DNA of 64,000 nt from Idiomarina sp. A28L (GTDB lineage: Bacteria; Pseudomonadota; Gammaproteobacteria; Enterobacterales; Alteromonadaceae): assembly GCF_000218785.1 (NCBI RefSeq), contig NZ_AFPO01000021.1, forward strand, positions 62,001 to 126,000, written 5' to 3'. Shown here in pieces: positions 8,447 through 16,059 of this stretch (position 1 is the stretch's first letter; every line of letters begins with the position of its first letter). The position numbers and the translations under genes were made by a program. Under the pieces are notes generated by a model. That model was not told the origin of the DNA. It saw only the letters and a list, made by a program, of their open reading frames with translations, and did not search any database.

Positions 8447-9694
8447 TTATATGCGGAAACAACTGGCTTTTAATAGTTGGCTTTCACGGCTAAGCCCAAG
8501 TTTAGTCGCCACTTGTTGCCAAGTACGCACCGCACACATAACTTCATCGTAAATATTGTTAGCACTAGCTTTATCAATCCGAAAGTATTCCGCTACCGAA
8601 AATGCCAGTTCGTAATCAAGCGCATTCGAGTGCTCACTTATGTTTAAGCTTAGCCCATAGCTATCTGATTCTGGATTGATATCATAGGCAGGGGAAAGTT
8701 TCCAACCATGATTGGTTAATAAAAATCCGTGATTGCGCAGATGATCATCAGTATTCGATACCGCGATATAAAAAACAATTCTTCGCCACAATTGCTCTAA
8801 ATCGTTATCTGGCAATGCTCCGTTCATGACAATGAACTCGGCAAGCTCTAGGTAACTAGCGCCTTGATGCTTTCCATCATAGTATCCTAATAATGTCATT
8901 GCCGATGCAAAGTGAATTCGTGAATCGCCTTTGCGATCGAAACGTTTAGTGATGAACGTATGGTGCGGTGTGTTTAATCTCTCTACATAAGCAGGTGCCA
9001 TTTCTACCTTGGCTTGTTTAGCTAAAATATGGCACACCCTCTCCCATCCTCCAACATCAATCGAATCATTCTTATTGGGAAATTTCGCAATCCATAATCC
9101 GTTTTCAGTATCAATAATATTTGCTTTTGGACGAGCGCCGCCAAGAGAAGAACCCGGCGCAATCAACATATTTAACCATTTTAGATACTGCGCATTGTCA
9201 ACATCAGGATCATCTTCCAAGTGTAATGCCGCATACTCCAACTTCTTTAATGATGTAAGAGGAGGCGCTGCGAGGTCAGTGCTGTTATCTAACCATTCGG
9301 ACTCGGTATTGGTTCGAAATCGCAGGCCGCCCATTCTGCAATGATCGTGAACACCGAGTAAATAATCGAGTTCGCTTAAGCGGGCTGTTTCTCGATTACC
9401 CATTCGATGAAGAAGTGCTGCCCGACGCTGCATAAGTACCCGGCCCCAACGATCTGGGCTAGAATCTAAAAATACTCTAAAATTTTGATTTGTATCGTCG
9501 TTATATTGAATTCCGCGATATAGATTCAGGCTTGGGTCAAGCGCAACGCGATGTTTGGAAGCCAGAAAACTTTCATCATATGCAAAAGAAAACACCTCAT
9601 GCCCACGCGTTTCTTCGCATGCCAAAACCCCCATTTTCTTAGGCTCTGATATGGAATGCCAATGAGCGTAAACTTCAACCGACTTTTGCTTCAT
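8447..9694 (-). CDS. HipA-family kinase toxin (second, divergent type)
   Basis: A 415-residue HipA-like protein of a different subtype from 5895-7295. The N-terminal subdomain carries FLDSSPDRWGR (about 76-85) and LGVHDHCRMGGLRF. The core has a Gly-rich loop GSSLGGARPK (about 181-190), the nucleotide-binding lysine segment WIAKFPNKND, the catalytic loop NTDDHLRN (about 314-321) and the metal motif YDINP (about 337-341). All kinase motifs look intact. It overlaps the upstream HTH gene by 4 nt (ATGA), as in a toxin-antitoxin operon. Substrate unknown. The 120 bp between it and rfaH hold the rfaH promoter. Confidence 0.85.
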   Translation of the reverse strand: MKQKSVEVYAHWHSISEPKKMGVLACEETRGHEVFSFAYDESFLASKHRVALDPSLNLYRGIQYNDDTNQNFRVFLDSSPDRWGRVLMQRRAALLHRMGNRETARLSELDYLLGVHDHCRMGGLRFRTNTESEWLDNSTDLAAPPLTSLKKLEYAALHLEDDPDVDNAQYLKWLNMLIAPGSSLGGARPKANIIDTENGLWIAKFPNKNDSIDVGGWERVCHILAKQAKVEMAPAYVERLNTPHHTFITKRFDRKGDSRIHFASAMTLLGYYDGKHQGASYLELAEFIVMNGALPDNDLEQLWRRIVFYIAVSNTDDHLRNHGFLLTNHGWKLSPAYDINPESDSYGLSLNISEHSNALDYELAFSVAEYFRIDKASANNIYDEVMCAVRTWQQVATKLGLSRESQLLKASCFRI

Positions 9695-9996
9695 TTCCGC
9701 CCCTTAAGTAATTCAATATCTTGTAATTTACGACCCAAAGGATCGTTGGATGCCAAATCATTAAAGTTTTGCTCAAGACCCAGAATGGCCATCACCATGA
9801 CATAAACCCCAATACTCACCGAAGGATCGCCATCGAATACACGTTTCACGGTTTTTGGATCGAAGCCAGTTCGATCGCTAACAAGAGCCTTGGTGTAACC
9901 GCGGCGCTTCATTGCTAACAATAAATCTTCACCAAAGTGCTTCATCAGTTTTTGCTGATTTGGAAACAATGTTTTGTCCCAGTTTCGTTTAGCCAT
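9691..9996 (-). CDS. XRE-like HTH protein, probable antitoxin of the second HipA
   Basis: A 101-residue protein with a helix-turn-helix around residues 30-55 (RGYTKALVSDRTGFDPKTVKRVF). It reads into the HipA-like gene through an ATGA overlap. By position and fold it should be the partner and autorepressor of the 8447-9694 kinase. A short inverted repeat TAGGA-N6-TCCTA lies 9 nt upstream of the start (10005-10020) and is the likely operator. No similarity to the first HipB is obvious beyond the HTH. Confidence 0.78.
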   Translation of the reverse strand: MAKRNWDKTLFPNQQKLMKHFGEDLLLAMKRRGYTKALVSDRTGFDPKTVKRVFDGDPSVSIGVYVMVMAILGLEQNFNDLASNDPLGRKLQDIELLKGRK

Positions 9997-10004
9997 AAAA
10001 TTAA

Positions 10005-10020
10005 TAGGATTTTATTCCTA
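10005..10020. promoter_or_regulatory. Putative operator of the second HTH/HipA module
   Basis: Perfect inverted repeat TAGGA-TTTTAT-TCCTA just upstream of the HTH gene. HipB of E. coli recognises TATCC-N8-GGATA, so a short GGA/TCC dyad is plausible. The left half lies within TTAATAGGATTT, also found at 7623-7634. Confidence 0.5.
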
Positions 10021-10267
10021 CTTTCTCCGAAAATAATGGGAATATAACACCTATATTAGCACTAACTTTGAGTTTTAGCCAATATCTATGAAGCAACGGT
10101 TTGATTGAAGGCTAAAGAGTTCAGTTTGCCAAGAAAGTTAGGCGATAGCTTACAAATTTTTTGTTGATTTTTTCTACAACGGAAATTAAATTTTTACCTT
10201 ATTCGGTTAAAAAACATAACTTTAAAAAAATAACAATCATGGAGATAACAATTATGGAGCTAGAAAC

Positions 10268-11731
10268 ATGGACGTAATTCATCACGGCGCAGCAAATGGC
10301 GTTACGGGCTCATGCCACGAACTAGTAGTTACCGAGAACGATTCGGTATTAATCGATATTGGTTTGTTTCAAGGGGCCGAAACATCGGGTGCCGATGCTG
10401 TAAATGGTAATGCAGGCACGAATAACCAAGAAATTGATTTTCCAATCGATAACATAAAAGCACTTATCATTACCCATTGCCACATCGACCACGTAGGCCG
10501 CCTACCCTGGTTGCTTATTGCTGGCTACCGAGGCCCCATTTATTGCACCCGCGCCACCGCGCATTTACTGCCGATGGTGATTGAGGACGCCCTGAAAGTA
10601 GGGCTCACACGAAATGCTCAGCTGATTAATGCAGTGTTGAAAATTTTGGGCGGCCTGATGCACCCAGTGGATTATGACGATTGGGAAGAGATACTGCCCG
10701 AACTGCGCATACGCTTCCGCCAAGCGGGCCACATACTCGGCTCTTCGTATGTAGAGTGCGAGGTGGCCAAGAAAACGGGGTCGTTGTCTAGTTTCTCTGG
10801 CACCGATTTTTCGGTGCCAGAGAAACGCGACAACGACCCCGACTTGTTTGTATTTTCCGGTGATTTAGGCTGCAAAAACTCGCCATTACTACCCGACCCA
10901 ACCCCACTAGAACGCGCCGATATGCTCGTACTTGAATCAACCTACGGCAACCGCAACCACGAAAACCGCGCCGAACGGCAATTGCGCCTGAAAAAAGTAA
11001 TTGAACACTGCGTTTCCGATCGCGGCGCCGTGCTCATACCCGCCTTCAGCATCGGCCGCACCCAAGAATTGTTATACGAGCTTGAAGATATAATTCACCA
11101 GTGCAAAAAAGAAGAATGCGCCAAGAAGAACAGCATTTGGCAAGATATCGTAGTGATTGTCGATTCACCCATGGCCGCCGAATTCACCCAGCAATACCGA
11201 AAAATGCGCGATTTATGGGATGCCGAAGCACTCGGCCGCTTAGAAGATAACCGCCACCCGCTCAACTTCGCTCGCATGCACATCGTGAACAGCCATGCCG
11301 AGCACGAACGCTTAGTAAACTACCTAAAAAGTACCGGCGAACCCTGCATTATTATCGCCGCCAGCGGCATGTGCACCGGCGGCCGCATGGTAAATTACCT
11401 AGAAGCCCTTCTACCCGACCCACGCACCGATGTACTTTTCGTGGGCTTCCAAGCCGAAGGCACCCCAGGCCGCGATATTCAACGATACGGCCCCCGAGGT
11501 GGTTACGTAGATCTCGAAGGCAAACGCATTTGGATAAAAGCTGAAATTCACACCCTAGGCGGCTACTCCGCCCATGCCGACCAACAAGAACTCATTGAAT
11601 TTATCGAAAGCGCCGAAAAGGTAAAACACGTGCGCCTAGTGCACGGTGATGCTAACGTGCAACGTGAGTTTAGAGATATTCTTCAGAAACTCTTTCCAGA
11701 CAAAACCATAGATTGCGCCTGCGATCTCTAG
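10268..11731 (+). CDS. MBL-fold beta-CASP RNA-processing nuclease with an in-frame palindrome insertion
   Basis: A metallo-beta-lactamase/beta-CASP nuclease of the CPSF73-like bacterial family acting on RNA. The metal site is HCHIDH at residues 70-75, with AGHILGS (153-159), FSGDLG (196-201), LESTYGNR, the beta-CASP motif SGMCTGGR and the C-terminal GYSAHADQ of the RMMBL domain. GGAG stands 8 nt before the ATG. Residues about 170-191, between AGHILGSSYVECEV and FVFSGDLG, are encoded by a 64-bp palindromic repeat (10777-10840); relatives normally connect these strands by a short turn. The reading frame is kept and all motifs remain, so the enzyme may still work with a surface loop. Its stop codon abuts a structured repeat. 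Confidence 0.9.
   Translation: MDVIHHGAANGVTGSCHELVVTENDSVLIDIGLFQGAETSGADAVNGNAGTNNQEIDFPIDNIKALIITHCHIDHVGRLPWLLIAGYRGPIYCTRATAHLLPMVIEDALKVGLTRNAQLINAVLKILGGLMHPVDYDDWEEILPELRIRFRQAGHILGSSYVECEVAKKTGSLSSFSGTDFSVPEKRDNDPDLFVFSGDLGCKNSPLLPDPTPLERADMLVLESTYGNRNHENRAERQLRLKKVIEHCVSDRGAVLIPAFSIGRTQELLYELEDIIHQCKKEECAKKNSIWQDIVVIVDSPMAAEFTQQYRKMRDLWDAEALGRLEDNRHPLNFARMHIVNSHAEHERLVNYLKSTGEPCIIIAASGMCTGGRMVNYLEALLPDPRTDVLFVGFQAEGTPGRDIQRYGPRGGYVDLEGKRIWIKAEIHTLGGYSAHADQQELIEFIESAEKVKHVRLVHGDANVQREFRDILQKLFPDKTIDCACDL
10777..10840. repeat. 64-bp palindromic repeat, copy C, inside a coding sequence
   Basis: Arms of 29 nt (ends GGGGTCGTTGTC and GACAACGACCCC) surround an ATTTTT loop; the arms differ only around TAG versus GCG. 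The outer 12 nt and the inner TCTGGCACC of the left arm match copies A and B, while the middle of the arm differs, again with matching change on the other arm. It encodes about 22 residues of the nuclease without a stop. Confidence 0.93.
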
Positions 11732-11880
11732 GCCAGCGCCGAGTGCCGTTTGGGTAGGATAAGGAATAAGATCGGGTGTCTGCCGCATGGATGCGGCAGC
11801 CAAGCCTACATGGAAGTATTTACGGCGTCCCGAAATTATCCTTAACCTGCGCAAACTTCAGCGCTCGGCGCAGGCCTGAG
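11727..11880 (+). repeat. Structured repeat R1 (two-hairpin core with complementary arms)
   Basis: Core 11774-11831 contains hairpin TGCCGCATGGATGCGGCA (11781-11798), then AAGCCTACATGGAAGTATTTACGGCGTCC. The arms on both sides pair with each other over about 45 nt (left GGCCAGCGCCGAG, right CTCGGCGCAGGCC, with further matches inward). It starts within the last codons of the nuclease gene and ends 14 nt before the fbpC stop, filling a convergent gap. Short reading frames through it are artefacts. Confidence 0.88.
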
Positions 11881-11893
11881 CCGAGCCATGGCC

Positions 11894-12949
11894 TCAAGTA
11901 TCGCAGAAGCCCGAAGGGAAGAGCACCAAGTGATCAAGGTTTAGGCGCAGGCCCACTTCTTGGCCAATATCGTATTGATGATGCGAAGGCGCCATACACA
12001 ACAAGTGGCTGCCATCGGCAAGCTCGGCCGTATACAAAAAGTGAGCGCCACGAAAACCCCGCGCCACAATCTTCGCGCGCCGTTCCGCTGTATCATCAAT
12101 TACAATATCGTCGGGGCGAATCAGCACATCAACCGCTTCACCCTCAGTGCCACGCACCACTTCATCGCCATGCAACAAGCCCAACGCCGTTTGCACCTTC
12201 AGCTCTTCAGTAACCGAACCATGCAATAAAACACCCACACCAATAAAATCAGCCACCAAATGATGCGCCGGCCGGTGATACAAACCATAAGGTGTATCCC
12301 ATTGCAACAAGCGGCCGTGATACATAACCCCCGCTCTATCGGCCATAGCAAAGGCTTCTTGCTGATCATGCGTAACCAAAAGCGCCGTAATGCCCTCTTC
12401 TTTCAGCAAATTACGCACCTCTGCCGCCAACGATTCCCGCAGCTCCGCATCGAGCGAAGAAAACGGCTCGTCCATCAACAACAACTTCGGCTTCGGTGCC
12501 AAGGCGCGCGCCAGCGCAATGCGCTGCTGCTGGCCACCAGATAACTGATGCGGATAGCGTGGGCCATAACCCGCCAGCCCAACATGGCTCAGCAATAAGT
12601 TCACCCGTTGGCGTTGCTCTTCCGCGCTCTGGTTACGGATACCAAACGCCACATTTTCAAACACAGTAAGATGCGGAAACAGCGCAAAATCTTGGAACAC
12701 CATGCCAATGCCGCGCTTCTCTGGCGGAATGTGCTGGCCCGGTGAGCTCACCAACTGTTTATTCAGCTCAATACGGCCAGAAGTTACCGGCTCAAACCCG
12801 GCAATAGCGCGCAATAACGTGGTTTTGCCACAGCCACTAGGCCCCAACAAGCAGCCAATTTCGCCTTCGCCAAGGTAAAAGCTCACGCCATCGACAATAG
12901 TTTGCCGACCAAATCCAACTTCTACATTACTTAGCTTTAACTGGCTCAT
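11894..12949 (-). CDS. fbpC: Ferric iron ABC transporter ATPase, FbpC-like
   Basis: A 351-residue importer ATPase. Walker A is GPSGCGKTT (36-44), the Q-loop lies in GMVFQDFALFPH, the signature is LSGGQQQR (136-143), Walker B is LLLMDEP (156-162), and the H-loop is in LLVTHDQQEAF. The C-terminal about 110 residues form a TOBE-type regulatory domain (DVLIRPDDIVIDD). It energises uptake through the FbpB-like permease just upstream, with FbpA as binding protein; the three genes run fbpA-fbpB-fbpC on the minus strand. Iron rather than putrescine or thiosulfate is inferred from the whole set and the Fur-like site. Confidence 0.88.
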   Translation of the reverse strand: MSQLKLSNVEVGFGRQTIVDGVSFYLGEGEIGCLLGPSGCGKTTLLRAIAGFEPVTSGRIELNKQLVSSPGQHIPPEKRGIGMVFQDFALFPHLTVFENVAFGIRNQSAEEQRQRVNLLLSHVGLAGYGPRYPHQLSGGQQQRIALARALAPKPKLLLMDEPFSSLDAELRESLAAEVRNLLKEEGITALLVTHDQQEAFAMADRAGVMYHGRLLQWDTPYGLYHRPAHHLVADFIGVGVLLHGSVTEELKVQTALGLLHGDEVVRGTEGEAVDVLIRPDDIVIDDTAERRAKIVARGFRGAHFLYTAELADGSHLLCMAPSHHQYDIGQEVGLRLNLDHLVLFPSGFCDT

Positions 12950-12997
12950 GATTTTCCTTCAGCTTTATTCGGCTAACACTTAGGTGCCATTCAGCGC

Positions 12998-14791
12998 CTA
13001 AAGCGGCTCGTATATTTTACCTGGGCTCGGCTCACCAAAACGCAAATCGCTCGGCTTCGGCTCAACAATACGCCCTTCTTCATTATGCAGATGCTGCCGC
13101 CGATTCATTGCCCGGCTCAACAGAATTACCGGAATTAACCCCGCCAACACAATCATAATCGCCGCTGGGCCAGCATCGGCCAAGCGCTCATCGCCCGCCA
13201 TTTCGTATGCCCGCACCGCCAAGGTATTAAAATTGAAAGGCCGCAACACCAACGTGGCCGGTAACTCTTTGAGCACATCAACAAACACCAAAATACCGGC
13301 GGTAATTAAACTCGTGCGCAACAACGGAAAGTGGATGCGGGTAAGCACTTCGCGAGATTTTAAGCCCAAAATTCTACCCGATTCATCCATAGCGTGGCTA
13401 ATTTGCGTAAGCCCGCTTTCTACCGTTTGAATAGAAATCGATAAAAACCGCACTGTATAGGCAAACAACAGCGCCACAATAGTGCCCGAGAATATCAGCC
13501 CCGGATTCAGCCCAAACACACTTTCGCTAAAGCCAATAATGCGGTTATCCAACCAACTCAGCGGCACCATAACCCCTACGGCGATGACCACCCCAGGAAT
13601 GGCATAGCCTAAAGAAGCGAAACTTACCGAAGCTTGGGTAATGCGGGTGCGCTTAGTTTGCCGGCGTTTGCTTGCCACGCGCTTGCCGTAGCAAAGCCAC
13701 AACGCAATAGTTACGGTGATAAATGCGGCAAGTGCGGCCAGCACTAAACTGTTGCGCACCAAGCCCCAAAATGCGGCATCGCCCCACACATCGAGCCTAT
13801 CTGCCGACCAGCTTAAAAGTTGCAACGCCGGCAATAAAAAGCCAAATAGCACCGGTAAAAAACAGGCGCTAAAGGCTAAAAAGGCTTTAACACCTTGCAG
13901 TTTCATGGGCCGCGTAGCTTGGTTATTGCGCCCAGCATGGTGATACCGCGATTGCTTGCGCGATATGCGTTCTACCAGCATTAAAACCACCACCGCGCTC
14001 AACAGCAAACTAGCTAACTGCAAGGCACCCACTTGATCGCCCATGCCATACCAGGTGCGGAATATGCCGGTGGTAAATGTGGTTACCCCGTAAAAATGCA
14101 CGGTGCCGTAATCGGCTAGGGTTTCCATGAGCGCCAAAGTAACGCCGGTAGCAATCGCTGGCCGCGCCATGGGTAGGGCAATGCGATAGAAACTTTGCCA
14201 CGGGCCAAGGCCTAAAGTGCGCCCAGCTTCAATGGCGGCGCGCGATTGTTCAATAAATGCCGCCCGGGTAACTAAATAAACGTAGGGAAATAATACAAAG
14301 CCCATTACCAGCACAGCGCCGGTAAGCGACCTAATTTCGGGGAAGGTATAATCGCCTAAGCCCCAGCCTGTTAACGCTCGCAGGGCATTTTGCACAGGGC
14401 CTTCGAAGCTGAGCATGCCGCTGTAGGTGTAGGCGGTGATATAAGCCGGCATGGCGAGGGGCAACAATAGCGCCCAGCGCAACCAGCGCACCCCGGGGAA
14501 TTCGCAAGCGGTTGTGAGCCACGCGGCGGTAACGCCCATGAGCATCACCATCAGGCCAACGCCCACTAATAAAATAAGGCTGTGCCAAACATATTCGCCA
14601 ATTACATTTTGGAATAAGTGGCTTAGCGTAGCGCGTTGCTCTTCACCACCGAGGCCAATAAAAAAACTTGCCACAACAACAATTAGCGGCAAGCAGATAA
14701 TGATAGCCACCAATGGCAACGAAATATCGTGCCACTTGCGCCATAACCGCTGAATTAGCTGCCTGCTTGCCTTACTAATTGTTTTAACCAT
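12998..14791 (-). CDS. fbpB: Ferric iron ABC transporter permease, FbpB-like
   Basis: A 597-residue inner-membrane permease that looks like two fused permease halves, as in the FbpB/HitB type. The first half has the EAA-loop region AIEAGRTLGLGPWQSFYRIALP and the second has MDESGRILGLKSREVLTRIHFPLL, each followed by a conserved helix. I count roughly a dozen hydrophobic segments. It lies between the binding-protein gene and the ATPase gene, with 54 and 48 nt gaps. Usual size for two-domain permeases is 500-600 residues. Confidence 0.88.
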   Translation of the reverse strand: MVKTISKASRQLIQRLWRKWHDISLPLVAIIICLPLIVVVASFFIGLGGEEQRATLSHLFQNVIGEYVWHSLILLVGVGLMVMLMGVTAAWLTTACEFPGVRWLRWALLLPLAMPAYITAYTYSGMLSFEGPVQNALRALTGWGLGDYTFPEIRSLTGAVLVMGFVLFPYVYLVTRAAFIEQSRAAIEAGRTLGLGPWQSFYRIALPMARPAIATGVTLALMETLADYGTVHFYGVTTFTTGIFRTWYGMGDQVGALQLASLLLSAVVVLMLVERISRKQSRYHHAGRNNQATRPMKLQGVKAFLAFSACFLPVLFGFLLPALQLLSWSADRLDVWGDAAFWGLVRNSLVLAALAAFITVTIALWLCYGKRVASKRRQTKRTRITQASVSFASLGYAIPGVVIAVGVMVPLSWLDNRIIGFSESVFGLNPGLIFSGTIVALLFAYTVRFLSISIQTVESGLTQISHAMDESGRILGLKSREVLTRIHFPLLRTSLITAGILVFVDVLKELPATLVLRPFNFNTLAVRAYEMAGDERLADAGPAAIMIVLAGLIPVILLSRAMNRRQHLHNEEGRIVEPKPSDLRFGEPSPGKIYEPL

Positions 14792-14845
14792 TTACTTCCT
14801 GATTTGGTTTTTTGAGGTGTGTGCGCCGAAGCTAGAACTGGGTTT

Positions 14846-15925
14846 TTAGCGCCAGCCGGCTCTATCCATTAAACGCACGGCAACCGCATTGTTTTCGCCA
14901 AGCACACTCATGGAAATTGTATCGGCCTTAAATTCGCCCCACGATTCCAAGGTTTCGCTCCAAGGTGCCGCTGGGTTCACCGGGTATTCTGAGTTCACTT
15001 CGGCATACCAAGCTTGCGAGCTAACTTGCGCTAAAAATTCCATTAGCTGCAATGCATTTGCTTCGTTTCTGGCGCTTTTCAGTAAGCCAATGCCCGAAAC
15101 ATTCACATGCACACCGGTAGTTTCTTGCGCAGGCCAAGCAATGGCTATTTTGCTCACCGTATCTTCGTTAGTGCTATCAGTGCTTAAGCTCATGCCGCCA
15201 AAATAGTAAGTGTTCGCTATCGCTATATCGCACTGCCCAGAGGCTACTGCATGAATTTGATCGCGATCGCCGCCCACCGGGTTACGAGCAAAATTGGCCA
15301 CTAAACCGCGCGCCCATTCTTCGGTGGCAGCTTCGCCGTGGTGCGCAATCATAGCCGCAACCATTGATTGGTTATAAATATTATCGGATGAACGCACGCA
15401 AATACGGCCACGCCATTTTTCATCGGCAAGGCTTAAATAGTCAGTGATTTCTGCTGGGTTTACCCGATCACGCGAATAAAATACTGGCCGTGCGCGCATG
15501 CTTAAACCATACCAATGGCGATCTGCATCGCGTAGGTGAGCAGGAATTGCGGCACTTAAGGTTTCGCTGATTACCGGCTGGAACAAATCGGCTTCTTTCG
15601 CGCGGTGCAATGAACCGGCATCAACGGTAAGGAATATATCCGCTGGCGTGTTCGCGCCTTCACTTTGCAAGCGCGATAATAAACCGCTGCCTGAACCCGT
15701 TAGCAAGTTCACCTGAATGCCTGTTTCTGCTGTGAATTCATCGAGCAAAGGTTTAATGAGGCCTTCATTGCGCGAAGAATATAGGTTCACTACACCAGTA
15801 TTCTCACCATTGCTCTGGCCACTGTTAGCGCCTTCAGAGCCCGCGTTTTCACTGGCTGGGCTGCACCCTAAAAGCACGGTGCCAGAGAAAGCCATCACTG
15901 ACACCAACTTCATTAGCTTGCGCAT
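14846..15925 (-). CDS. fbpA: Ferric iron-binding lipoprotein, FbpA-like
   Basis: A 359-residue periplasmic solute-binding protein. The signal peptide ends in the lipobox LLGC at about residues 18-21, so it should be a lipoprotein, followed by a Ser/Gly/Asn-rich linker. The mature domain begins VVNLYSSRNEGLIKPLLDEF, typical of class II iron-binding proteins, and contains the paired tyrosines in ANTYYFGG that usually ligate Fe3+. It heads the fbpABC operon. A Fur-box-like sequence is found 60-80 nt upstream of the start, which fits iron repression. Confidence 0.9.
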   Translation of the reverse strand: MRKLMKLVSVMAFSGTVLLGCSPASENAGSEGANSGQSNGENTGVVNLYSSRNEGLIKPLLDEFTAETGIQVNLLTGSGSGLLSRLQSEGANTPADIFLTVDAGSLHRAKEADLFQPVISETLSAAIPAHLRDADRHWYGLSMRARPVFYSRDRVNPAEITDYLSLADEKWRGRICVRSSDNIYNQSMVAAMIAHHGEAATEEWARGLVANFARNPVGGDRDQIHAVASGQCDIAIANTYYFGGMSLSTDSTNEDTVSKIAIAWPAQETTGVHVNVSGIGLLKSARNEANALQLMEFLAQVSSQAWYAEVNSEYPVNPAAPWSETLESWGEFKADTISMSVLGENNAVAVRLMDRAGWR

Positions 15926-15988
15926 TTGAATCTCCTTGCGTTTGTGTGGGGCATTGTAAATGACCCTTTTACCAATAACAATTGCTGA

Positions 15989-16007
15989 ATCACAATCGTT
16001 ATCATTT
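15989..16007 (-). promoter_or_regulatory. Fur-box-like site upstream of fbpA
   Basis: On the minus strand the site reads AATGATAACGATTGTGATT, an imperfect match to the Fur consensus with the ATGATAA half well kept. It lies 64-82 nt upstream of the fbpA start. A stem (GCGCTCT/AGAGCGC, 16011-16034) just above it may end the upstream TonB-receptor transcript. Confidence 0.6.
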
Positions 16008-16059
16008 ACCGCGCTCTTTTCTTACGGCCAGAGCGCGGATTTAGGTTTCGTTTGTTAAT

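Noticed and set aside
11636-11854. Minus-strand reading frame with the HVGLAAASMRQTP peptide
   Set aside because: Antisense to the nuclease gene end and to repeat R1; no independent support.
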